Positions 25,825 through 36,762 of a DNA stretch of 60,302 nt are shown here, piece after piece. The stretch's first letter is position 1, and every line of letters begins with the position of its first letter. The position numbers were made by a program, and so were the translations under genes. The notes under the pieces are model-generated. The model saw only the letters and a list, made by a program, of their open reading frames with translations. It was not told the origin of the DNA and did not search any database. The DNA is taken from positions 1 through 60,302 of the forward strand of contig SCNT01000028.1 in NCBI GenBank assembly GCA_005503165.1, written 5' to 3'. The stretch comes from Sphingomonadaceae bacterium 3R27E2-A (GTDB lineage: Bacteria > Pseudomonadota > Alphaproteobacteria > Sphingomonadales > Sphingomonadaceae).

Positions 25825-25915
25825 CAATACGCCTTGAATCGGGTGGATCGGTCGATGGTCATCGTGGGCGTGGCTAGTCGCTTCGCGACCGCGGGTCAAT
25901 CCCGCGCCGCGCGCC

Positions 25916-25956
25916 AGGGTCCGCACTCGATTGCAGCGCCGTCGCGTACGGACCCT
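25916..25956 (-). terminator. Hairpin at the end of the MocR gene
   Basis: AGGGTCCG (25916-25923) and CGGACCCT (25949-25956) are perfect complements with a 25-base loop, and the stem overlaps the stop codon of the MocR gene. No T run follows. It may be a 3'-end structure; it may also be chance. Confidence 0.4.
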
Positions 25957-27316
25957 AGATCACCCCCACCCCGCACCCGCCCGCCGACAGCTGCATTTCG
26001 AGCGCCGTCAGCCCGCGCGTCAGCCCTGCGCGGTCGATCGCGCCGCCGAGCGACACGCGCAGCGCCGACGCGTCGCTGTCGCCCGCAACGAACATGTCCG
26101 AGGGGATCGCGGTCAGGCCCTCGGCACGCAGCGCGGCGGCGACCTGCCCGCGGTCGAGCGGCGGCGGCAGCGGCACCCACAGATGATAGCCGCCCTCGTG
26201 CGCGGCGTAGCTGCCCGCGGGCAGCACCGACGCCGCGATCGCCTGCCGCGCCTTCGCCTCCGCCCGCGTTTCGGCGGCGAGGCGGGCGTAGCTGCCGTCC
26301 TCGATCCAGCGCGTTACCAGCGCAGAGTCGAGCGGCGGCGCCATCACCGTCGACATATGCACCTCCCCGGCGAGCGCGAGCGCGTCGCGCACACCCGGCG
26401 CGCGGACGTGCGCAACGCGGAGCGCAGGCGACAGGATCTTCGACACGCTCGCGACATAGAAGCCGAGCTCGGGGACGAAGCTCGTCACCGGTGCCAGCGG
26501 GCGGTCGGGGAGCTGGCCATAGGCGTCGTCCTCGATCAACCGCACATCGTGGCGGCGCAGCGCCCCGGCCAGCGCCTCGCGCTCGGCCAAGTCGAGCGTC
26601 CGCGTGGTCGGATTGTCGTTGGTCGGGACGAGGTACAGCGCCGCGACCCTGGTCGTCCGGCACAGCATGTCGAGGCTGTCGGCATCGACCCGGGCCAGCG
26701 GCGCGAGGCGGAGGCCGAAGCGCCGCGCGAGCGCGAGGAACACCGAATAGACGTGCGCCCCGCACGCGACGACATCGCCGGGCTTCAGCGTCGCCGCCAC
26801 GATCGCGTGCAGTGCATTTTGCGCGCCCGCCGCGACGATCAGCTGGTCGGGCTCGCTGGCGAGTCCCAGCCGCGCGAAGAGCGCCGCACCGGCTTCGCGG
26901 TCGGCGGCGCGCCCGCCCGCGGGCGTATAGTGCAGCCTCCCGCCCGCGCCCTCGGCGCGGAGCAGCGCGCTCGCGGTGCGTTCCCATATTGCAGGCAGCG
27001 AGCCGCCCGGCACCTCAGGCGGCATGTTCATGCCGGTGTCGCGCGGCGGCGGCCCCGCGGCAACCGTCGGCTGCGGCAACACGAAGCTGCCCGCGCGCCC
27101 GCGCGCGCCGATCAGCCCGCGCCCGCGCGCCTGGTCATAGGCCTTGGTGACCGTGGTGAGGTCGACCCCGAGCCGCGCTGCTAGGTCGCGCTGCGGCAGC
27201 AGCCGGTCGCCCGCGCGCAGCCGGCCGCACTCGATCGCCGCCTGCATCGCATCGGCGATCGCCAGATATTTGGCGCCGCTGATCCGGCCGAGATCGGGAA
27301 CCCACGCCTCAGGCAT
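25955..27316 (-). CDS. MocR-type (GntR-aminotransferase) transcriptional regulator
   Basis: 453 residues: an N-terminal GntR winged helix (about 15-80; LLPQRDLAARLGVDLTTVTK) and a C-terminal type I aminotransferase-like domain that should bind PLP. The PLP lysine is in ASVSKILSPALRV, with YLVPTNDNPTTRT and EDDAYGQL as cofactor-binding segments. Such regulators respond to PLP or amino-compounds. It overlaps the upstream DUF983 gene by eight bases, so the two are one operon. Possible operator repeats precede that operon (27742-27796). Confidence 0.92.
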   Translation of the reverse strand: MPEAWVPDLGRISGAKYLAIADAMQAAIECGRLRAGDRLLPQRDLAARLGVDLTTVTKAYDQARGRGLIGARGRAGSFVLPQPTVAAGPPPRDTGMNMPPEVPGGSLPAIWERTASALLRAEGAGGRLHYTPAGGRAADREAGAALFARLGLASEPDQLIVAAGAQNALHAIVAATLKPGDVVACGAHVYSVFLALARRFGLRLAPLARVDADSLDMLCRTTRVAALYLVPTNDNPTTRTLDLAEREALAGALRRHDVRLIEDDAYGQLPDRPLAPVTSFVPELGFYVASVSKILSPALRVAHVRAPGVRDALALAGEVHMSTVMAPPLDSALVTRWIEDGSYARLAAETRAEAKARQAIAASVLPAGSYAAHEGGYHLWVPLPPPLDRGQVAAALRAEGLTAIPSDMFVAGDSDASALRVSLGGAIDRAGLTRGLTALEMQLSAGGCGVGVI

Positions 27317-27746
27317 CCGTCTGGCAATCCTCCCCCTTCGCCCGCGCGTTGAGCTTGGCCCACAGCGCGCCGGTGCCCGCTTCCTGCGCCTTGTTCACAT
27401 ATTGCGACGCGACGAGCCAGCCCTTGATCGGGTGCAGCACCGCGAGGCACGGCACGATCATCAGCGGCACCGAGGTCAGGAGGTGCACCCACCAGGGCGG
27501 GTTCACCGCGATCTCGAACCACACGACGAGGAAGAGCAGGGGAAAGGCGACGAAGCAGAGCGAGAAAAAGGCCGGGCCGTCGTCGGGCGCCGCGAACTCG
27601 TAATCGAGCCCGCACACCTCGCAGCGGTCCGAGACCTTGAGCCAGCGACGGAACATCCGCCCCTCTCCGCAGCGCGGGCAGTGGCCGTGCAGCCCCGTCT
27701 CATAGATCCAGAGCCATTTTTCGCGTCCCTCGCGCTCCGCGCCCAT
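27309..27746 (-). CDS. DUF983 family membrane protein with zinc ribbon
   Basis: 145 residues. The N-terminus has two CxxC pairs (HCPRCGEG and CEVCG), a small zinc ribbon, followed by two transmembrane helices (about 65-110; SLCFVAFPLLFLVVWFEIAV and the LLTSVPLMIVPCLAVL segment). DUF983 proteins have no firm function. I chose the ATG ending at 27746 because the family starts there; the open frame up to 27809 runs through the repeated promoter-like region. Confidence 0.88.
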   Translation of the reverse strand: MGAEREGREKWLWIYETGLHGHCPRCGEGRMFRRWLKVSDRCEVCGLDYEFAAPDDGPAFFSLCFVAFPLLFLVVWFEIAVNPPWWVHLLTSVPLMIVPCLAVLHPIKGWLVASQYVNKAQEAGTGALWAKLNARAKGEDCQTDA

Positions 27747-27796
27747 ATACCATACCCTGCATGATAGCGTGTAGAAAGCCATACACAATACCATAC
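27742..27796. promoter_or_regulatory. Repeated CCATAC sites between divergent genes
   Basis: CCATAC occurs at 27750-27755, 27779-27784 and 27791-27796, and a related CCATATAC at 27743-27750, in an AT-rich patch of otherwise GC-rich DNA. On the minus strand they read GTATGG and lie just upstream of the DUF983-MocR operon. I infer an operator for the MocR regulator or an AT-rich promoter. Confidence 0.5.
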
Positions 27797-27867
27797 ATAA
27801 TATCGCCACCCGCGAATGTCGAGTCCGCGCGCTTGCGGGGTGCGAGCGGCAGGATTACGCCAGCTCC

Positions 27868-29461
<1,594 letters not shown>

Positions 29462-29474
29462 GCGAAGACACAAA

Positions 29475-29608
29475 TCCTCCCCGCTCGCGGGGAGGGGGGA
29501 CCGCCGAAGGCGGTGGAGGGGGCTATCGGCTTGAAGCAGCGCAGCGTGATGACGCGAACCCCCTCCGTCAGCGCTACGCGCTGCCACCTCCCCGCAAGCG
29601 GGGAGGAT
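29475..29608. repeat. Family B palindrome (copy 3)
   Basis: About 134 bp with CCTCCCCGC-TCGC-GGGGAGG and CCTCCCCGC-AAGC-GGGGAGG at the ends. Inner hairpins are GACCGCC-GAA-GGCGGT and CAGCGC-TAC-GCGCTG. It fills the gap between the deaminase stop and the convergent PAS gene. Confidence 0.85.
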
Positions 29609-29619
29609 TTCGAAACGAC

Positions 29620-30081
29620 TTACCCGGCTTTGGGCACCAGAAACTTCAGCCCCTGCAATTGGACCACCGTATCGCCGACGCACACCGGCGCGGCGATCAG
29701 CCGCATCCAGCGCGGCGCGCCGGCCGCCGGCCGGATCTCGGCATCGAGGGTGAAGCCGCGGCGGTGGCGGATGGCATAGGCGCGGAGCTTTTCCATCGCC
29801 ACGCGCGACGGTTCGGCATAGAGCGCCACCGCCTCGCGGCGCGACACGGCCGCGCCGTCGGGCAGGCCGAAAATGTCGTAGACCTCGCGCGACCAGCTCA
29901 GGGCGTTGTCGGCGAGTTCGCACGACCAGTGGCCGATATTGCCGAGGCGCGGCGACGCCGATGCGATCAAAGGTTCGGCATCGAGCGAATCATAATCCAG
30001 CAATTGCCCGAGCTCGAAATGGCGCGCGCTTTCGTACAGCGGCCAGCTGTGGTGGATCGGCAGGGGATGTCTGTGCTTCAA
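29620..30081 (-). CDS. Stand-alone PAS domain protein
   Basis: 153 residues with a single PAS-3-like domain over about residues 45-150 (WSREVYDIFGLPDGAAVSRR near its start, GFTLDAEIRPAAGAPRWMRL near its end). There is no kinase, cyclase or DNA-binding output. It could be a soluble sensor that acts on a partner. The kinase at 18230 has a similar PAS domain, so a link to the stress-response network is possible but unproven. Confidence 0.85.
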   Translation of the reverse strand: MKHRHPLPIHHSWPLYESARHFELGQLLDYDSLDAEPLIASASPRLGNIGHWSCELADNALSWSREVYDIFGLPDGAAVSRREAVALYAEPSRVAMEKLRAYAIRHRRGFTLDAEIRPAAGAPRWMRLIAAPVCVGDTVVQLQGLKFLVPKAG

Positions 30082-30170
30082 CGCCGCGCCCTTCCGCTAC
30101 GCCCGCTCAGGCTAGCGGCGCGCGCCTAACAATTGATGAGCGGGAATGGCAAGCCCGGCTTGCATCGACT

Positions 30171-31715
30171 TTAATGCGCGGCGCCCATCGACACCTGCTT
30201 GGGGAGCGGCGCGCACCACACGGCGACCGCCGCGATGACGAACACCACGCCCGCGGCGAGGAAGAGGTGGAGCACGCCGATCGTCGCCGCCTGGACCTCG
30301 ACCAGCCGCTCGATCGCGGCGCGCGCTTGGTCGAGCGTCAGCCCCGCACGCTGGAGCAGGTCCATCGTCTCGGCGGTGCCGTTCATATGGCTCACCAGTT
30401 CCGACCGTGCGACGCGGTTCTGCGTGTCCCAGGCCGAGGTCGCGATCGCGGTACCCATCGCGCCCGACAAGGTTCGCAGGAAGCTCATCAGTCCCGCTGC
30501 GGACGTCTGTTTCTCGGGCGGGACGCTCGACAACGCGAGCGCGGTCAGCCCGACGAAGAAGAAAGGCATACCCATGCCCTGCAAGAGATGCGGCAGCGCG
30601 AGCGTCCAATAATCGACATCGGCGTTCCAGCTCGCGCGCAGCGCCGAGATGAACGCCATCCAGAGAATGCCCGCGCTGATCGAGATGCGGATGTCGATCT
30701 TGCCGATCAGGCCCGCGGCGAGCGGCGACAGCAGCACCGCGAAGACCCCGATCCACGCGACGATATAGCCGGTCTCGGTCGCGGTATAACCCGCGACCTG
30801 CTGCAGCCACAATGGGGTGAGCACGACTTGCGCGAAGAAGGCGCCGAAGCCCAATGAGATCGCGAGCGTCGCGAAGCTGAAGCCGCGGAAGCGAAAGACG
30901 CGAAGGTCGACCACGGGATTTTGGTCGGTCAGCTCCCAGATCACGAAGGCGGCGAAGGCGATCGCCGCCACGATTGCGAGCCCGACGATCCAGGTCGATT
31001 CGAACCAGTCATGCTCGCGACCGGTGTCGAGCATCAGCTGGAAGGCGCCGACCGACAGCACGAGGAGGATCAGCCCGATCGTGTCGATCCGCGCCTTGGC
31101 CTTCTTCGTCTCGAACGGGCGCAGCAGGCTCGCGACGCCGAAAGCGCAGATCGCGACGACAGGCAGGTTGATGAAGAAGATCCACGGCCAGCTCCAATTG
31201 TCGCTGATCAGCCCGCCGAGGATCGGCCCCAGGATCGGCGCGGTCGTGGTCGTCATCGCCCAGATCGCGAGCCCGATCCCGGCCTTCTCGCGCGGGAAGA
31301 TGCGCAGCAGCAGGATCTGCGACAGCGGCATCAGCGGGCCGCCCGACAGCCCTTGCAGGATGCGGAAGATGATGAGGCCGTCGAGCGTCTGCGAAATGCC
31401 GCAGAGGAAGGAGAAGATGCCGAAGCCGACGATCGAATAGAGGAACCAGCGCACCGTCCCGAACCGCATCGCGAGCCAGCCGGTGAGAGGCACGCTGATC
31501 GCGTCGGCGACGGCGTAGCTGGTGATGACCCACGTCCCCTGGGTGGGCGACACCGCGAGACCGCCGGCGATATGCGGGACCGAGACATTGGCGATCGTCG
31601 TGTCGAGCACGACGACGAAGTTCGCGAGCGCGAGCGCGAACGCCGCGACGATCAGCCGCACCCCGGTCAGCGGTGCCGGCTCGTCCGGCAGGGTCGTGGC
31701 GGCGGCGCTGGCCAT
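30171..31715 (-). CDS. DHA2 family drug efflux transporter (EmrB type)
   Basis: A 514-residue major facilitator with 14 predicted transmembrane helices, typical of DHA2 drug:H+ antiporters. The motif-C-like segment in the fifth helix (LGPILGGLISDNWSWPWIFF) and the first helix signature VVLDTTIANVSVPHIAGG are clear. It is the inner-membrane part of a tripartite pump with the HlyD-family adaptor and outer-membrane factor upstream. A family D repeat (31735-31831) separates it from the adaptor gene. Confidence 0.93.
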   Translation of the reverse strand: MASAAATTLPDEPAPLTGVRLIVAAFALALANFVVVLDTTIANVSVPHIAGGLAVSPTQGTWVITSYAVADAISVPLTGWLAMRFGTVRWFLYSIVGFGIFSFLCGISQTLDGLIIFRILQGLSGGPLMPLSQILLLRIFPREKAGIGLAIWAMTTTTAPILGPILGGLISDNWSWPWIFFINLPVVAICAFGVASLLRPFETKKAKARIDTIGLILLVLSVGAFQLMLDTGREHDWFESTWIVGLAIVAAIAFAAFVIWELTDQNPVVDLRVFRFRGFSFATLAISLGFGAFFAQVVLTPLWLQQVAGYTATETGYIVAWIGVFAVLLSPLAAGLIGKIDIRISISAGILWMAFISALRASWNADVDYWTLALPHLLQGMGMPFFFVGLTALALSSVPPEKQTSAAGLMSFLRTLSGAMGTAIATSAWDTQNRVARSELVSHMNGTAETMDLLQRAGLTLDQARAAIERLVEVQAATIGVLHLFLAAGVVFVIAAVAVWCAPLPKQVSMGAAH

Positions 31716-31734
31716 GGTCTAAATCCCGACCCCC

Positions 31735-31831
31735 GTCGTTGCGAGCGAAGCGAAGCAATCTCCGGCTATCGACCTTGCACAAGTTCGATAGCCGGAGATT
31801 GCCGCGTCGCCTGCGGCTCCTCGCAATGACG
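31735..31831. repeat. Family D palindrome (copy 2)
   Basis: CGTTGCGAGCGAAGCGAAGC at the left and the near-complement ending CCTCGCAATGACG at the right. The centre has its own hairpin CCGGCTATCGA/TCGATAGCCGG. It lies inside the efflux operon between the adaptor and pump genes. Confidence 0.82.
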
Positions 31832-31849
31832 CAGTATTTTCCTGCACCG

Positions 31850-32998
31850 TCATTTCCCGCCGCGCGTGTCGATCGTCGCTTCCATCGACAGGCCGACGCG
31901 CAGCGGATGCGCCTTCAGCTCCCTGGGGTCGAGCGCGATGCGCACCGGCAGGCGCTGCACGACCTTGACCCAGTTGCCCGTCGCATTCTGCGCGGGGATC
32001 AGCGAGAAGGCCGCGCCGGTGCCGCCGGCGATGCCGATCACCTTGCCGTGGAAGACGACGTCGTCGCCATAATAGTCCGACACCAGCTCGACCGGCTGGC
32101 CGATGCGGATGTCCTCGAACTGGCTTTCCTTGTAATTGGCGTCGACATAGGCGGTCGCGATCGGGACGATCGTCATGATCGGCGCGCCCGCCGCGATACG
32201 CTGCCCGACCTGGACCTGCTTGTTCGTCACGATGCCGTCGACCGGCGCGCGGATGACCGTGCGCGCGAGATCAAGCTCGGCCTTTTCGAGCCGCGCCTGC
32301 GCCGCGGCGACGTCGGGCGCGCTGTCGATCGTGGTGCCGCGCACCAGCGCCTCGGCCGCATTCAGGTCGCCGCTTGCCGATCCCTGCGTCGCCTGCGCCG
32401 AGGCGATCGCGGCGGACGCAAGGTCGCGCGCGGCGGTCGCCGATTGCAGCGCGGCGCGCGCGGCGGTGATTTCCTCGGCCGAGACCGCGCCGGTGCCCGC
32501 GATGCTCTCGCGCCGCGCGAGTTCGGCGCGCGCCTTTTCGACCGCCGCATTGGCGTCGCGCAGCCGCGCGCGCGACTGGTTCACATCGGCGCCGCGCGCC
32601 ACCACGCGCGCGCGCGCTGCATCGGCATTGGCGTCCGCCTGTCCGTAACGCTGGCGCGCGAGGCGCAGCGCCGCCTGGGCATCGGCGACCGCAAGCCTGG
32701 CGTCGGCGTCGTCGAGGATGACGAGGATGTCGCCCCTTTTCACCGCCTGCGTGCCCGCAACGCGCACCTCCTGCACCGGCCCCGCGACGAGCGCGGTGAC
32801 CACGGCGGAATCGGCGCCGACATAGGCGTTGTCCGTGTGCACGCGCCCCGCCTGCGTCAGATAATACCAGGCCGCCCACAACAAGGCCGCGGAGACGACG
32901 ACGATCGCCAGGATGCGCAGGAATTTCCTGCGCTTGGCGCCATTGCCATTGATCTCGGGGGAGGGTTCGGCGGGGGTCGCAGCCGTGTCGTCGGCCAT
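31850..32998 (-). CDS. HlyD/EmrA-family periplasmic adaptor
   Basis: 382 residues: an N-terminal membrane anchor (about 27-47), a lipoyl-like half (QAGRVHTDNAYVGADSAVVT), a long alanine-rich coiled coil (about 110-210) and a beta-barrel domain. It bridges the DHA2 pump and the outer-membrane factor. ATG ending at 32998 shares one base with the upstream stop; a GTG one codon earlier is equally possible. Confidence 0.92.
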   Translation of the reverse strand: MADDTAATPAEPSPEINGNGAKRRKFLRILAIVVVSAALLWAAWYYLTQAGRVHTDNAYVGADSAVVTALVAGPVQEVRVAGTQAVKRGDILVILDDADARLAVADAQAALRLARQRYGQADANADAARARVVARGADVNQSRARLRDANAAVEKARAELARRESIAGTGAVSAEEITAARAALQSATAARDLASAAIASAQATQGSASGDLNAAEALVRGTTIDSAPDVAAAQARLEKAELDLARTVIRAPVDGIVTNKQVQVGQRIAAGAPIMTIVPIATAYVDANYKESQFEDIRIGQPVELVSDYYGDDVVFHGKVIGIAGGTGAAFSLIPAQNATGNWVKVVQRLPVRIALDPRELKAHPLRVGLSMEATIDTRGGK

Positions 32999-34419
32999 CA
33001 CAGCTCTCCTGTTGAAGTCTGGTACCCGCCGCCGAGCGCGCGGATCAGGGAAATGTCGAGCGCGAGCTGGCGCGCCTCGAGGTCGGCGACCGCGCGCGCG
33101 AGTGCGACCGCGCTGTCCTCGGCGGTGAGCGCCACGATCTGGTTCGAGAGGCCGGCGCGGTAGCGCAGATTCGCAAGCTTCGATGCCTCCCCGGCCGCGG
33201 CCAGCGCCGCGCGGCGCTCGGCCAGCTGGCGCGCATTGGCCTCGCGGCTGCGCACGACGTCGGCGACGTCGCGGAGCGCGGCGATCAGGGTCTTGTCGTA
33301 ATTGGCGATGGCGAGATCATAATCGGCGCGCGCGCCGCGATAGCGCCCCTGCAACCGCCCGCTGTCGAAGATCGGCAGGCTCAGCGCGACCCCGCCGTTG
33401 CCATATTCGGAGCCCTTGTCGAACAGGTTCGACAGGCCGAGCGACTGGAGCCCGACAAGCGCCGACAGGCTGATGTTCGGATAGAAATCTGCCTTCGCCA
33501 GGTCAATGCGCTTTGCCGCCGCCTCGCTGCGCAGCCGCGCCGCGACGATATCGGGACGCCGCCCGACGAGCGCGATCCCGGCGTCGGCGGGGAGCCCCGC
33601 CGCCGGCACCGCCAGCGTCGGCCGCACCAGCGGCAGCCCGCGGTCGGGGCCGGCGCCGACGAGCGCCGCGATGCGGTTGCGGGTCAGCGCCATCGCTTCC
33701 TCCAGCGCGACGACATCGCCGCGCGCCGCTGCGGCGCGGCTCTCGGCCTGGCGCTGCGCCGACAGATTCTCGATCCCCGCGCGCGCGCGCTCGGCCGACA
33801 GGGCGGCGCTCGCGTCGCGGACGCGCACCGCGTCCTTGGCGACGTCGAGCGCGGCAAACTGCCCCGCGAGATCGGCATAGGCCGCCGCGATCCCGGTCGT
33901 CAGCATCAGCCGCGCCTGCGCCGCATCGACGCGCGCCGCCTCGGCCTCCGAGGTCGCCGCCGCCAGCGCCGCGCGATTGCGGCCCCACAGGTCGAGGTCG
34001 AAGGCGAAGGTCGCGGCGATATGGCCGGTGTCCTGGATGCGGTCGGGCACGAACTGCGGCGGGATGCCCATATTCTTGCTCTGCTGCACGCCGCCCGCGC
34101 CAGCCTCGGCGCCGATGCGCGGGCCGAGCGCCGCCCCAGCCTGCTGCGCCAGCGCGTCGGCGGCGCGCACGCGCGCCGCGGCGATCGCCACGTCGGGCGA
34201 TCCCGCCAGCCCCTCGTCGATCAGCGCGGTCAGCTGCGCGTCGCCCATCGCTCGCCACCAGCCGTCGGCGGGCCATTCGCCCGTCGCCTCGGCAAAGGAG
34301 GCGCGCGAACCGAGCGACTCGGCGGCGACCGGAACGGGCTTCGGCCCGACGTCGGGGGTGCTCACGCAGCCCGCAAGCAGGCCCAAAAGCGCGGTGGAGA
34401 GAAAATATCTGGAGAGCAT
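32998..34419 (-). CDS. Outer-membrane efflux lipoprotein (NodT/TolC family)
   Basis: About 473 residues with a lipoprotein signal ending LLAGC and two repeated outer-membrane efflux protein domains (TolC-like helices). It completes the tripartite pump. I prefer the ATG ending at 34419; a TTG at 34428 is in frame. First gene of the operon, transcribed away from the divergent TetR gene, with a paired operator between them. Confidence 0.92.
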   Translation of the reverse strand: MLSRYFLSTALLGLLAGCVSTPDVGPKPVPVAAESLGSRASFAEATGEWPADGWWRAMGDAQLTALIDEGLAGSPDVAIAAARVRAADALAQQAGAALGPRIGAEAGAGGVQQSKNMGIPPQFVPDRIQDTGHIAATFAFDLDLWGRNRAALAAATSEAEAARVDAAQARLMLTTGIAAAYADLAGQFAALDVAKDAVRVRDASAALSAERARAGIENLSAQRQAESRAAAARGDVVALEEAMALTRNRIAALVGAGPDRGLPLVRPTLAVPAAGLPADAGIALVGRRPDIVAARLRSEAAAKRIDLAKADFYPNISLSALVGLQSLGLSNLFDKGSEYGNGGVALSLPIFDSGRLQGRYRGARADYDLAIANYDKTLIAALRDVADVVRSREANARQLAERRAALAAAGEASKLANLRYRAGLSNQIVALTAEDSAVALARAVADLEARQLALDISLIRALGGGYQTSTGEL

Positions 34420-34429
34420 GGCATCCAAC

Positions 34430-34472
34430 GATACTAGCTGGTATCACGCGCCATTGAACCCCGGAGAATGCG

Positions 34473-34502
<30 letters not shown>
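34430..34502. promoter_or_regulatory. Paired TetR operators between the efflux operon and its regulator
   Basis: TACTAGCTGGTATCA at 34432-34446 and TGATACCAGGTAGTA at 34486-34500 are complementary at 14 of 15 positions, with 39 bp between. The left arm is itself a near-palindrome (GATAC-N6-GTATC). Centre-to-centre spacing is 54 bp, about five DNA turns. One site overlaps the start region of the pump operon and the other the 5' end of the tetR gene, so repression of both is expected. Confidence 0.8.
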
Positions 34503-36304
<1,802 letters not shown>

Positions 36305-36328
36305 TCAGGATCGGCCGAAGGCGCCGGC

Positions 36329-36712
36329 CTAGCGCGGATGCAGCCGCGCGAGCGCGATCCCCGCCAGATTCTGCGCGCGCCCGATATGGCGGAGTCGCGG
36401 GGCCGCCCCCTCGCCCGCCAGCGCGCGAAAGGCAGCGAGATGCTGCGCCGCGTCGCCGCGCGCCGGTACGGCCCCGTTAGCCTGCGCCACCACCGCCGCC
36501 GCGTCGCCGAGCAGCAGCACGTCATCGAGCCCCTGCACGCGCGCCAGCCGCAGCGCCGCGATCAACGCCAGCCACTCCGCATCGAGGCTGCTGCCGCTGC
36601 CGATATCGCGCTCGATATGGACGACGCCGCGGCAAACGACGGCAATCTCCATCGTCCCGGGGTTGGGGCGCGCGCCGCCGTCGAAATAGATTCTGGTGCG
36701 GCGCAGGGTCAT
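36329..36712 (-). CDS. RNase H-like (reverse-transcriptase-like) protein
   Basis: 127 residues of the RNase HI fold. The first acidic residue is in IYFDGGARPNPG, the second in SSLDAEWLALIAALRL and the third in VLLLGDAAAVVAQA. A fourth acidic site at the C-terminus is not obvious (LRHIGRAQNLAG), so catalytic activity is uncertain. The ATG ending at 36712 fits the domain; the open frame runs on upstream through a repeat arm and shadow sequence of the receptor gene. It follows the TonB receptor on the same strand. Confidence 0.82.
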   Translation of the reverse strand: MTLRRTRIYFDGGARPNPGTMEIAVVCRGVVHIERDIGSGSSLDAEWLALIAALRLARVQGLDDVLLLGDAAAVVAQANGAVPARGDAAQHLAAFRALAGEGAAPRLRHIGRAQNLAGIALARLHPR

Positions 36713-36733
36713 TCGCGCGACATAGCCTGCCGC

Positions 36734-36756
36734 GCTCCCCGGCGAAAGCCGGGGCA
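36734..36756. repeat. Half copy of the family C palindrome
   Basis: GCTCCCCGGCGAAAGCCGGG is present once, followed by a few unrelated bases and the receptor stop at 36763. Only one arm exists, so it is a single hairpin just downstream of the TonB receptor gene and may serve as its terminator or mRNA 3' end. Confidence 0.75.
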
Positions 36757-36762
36757 CGGCGG

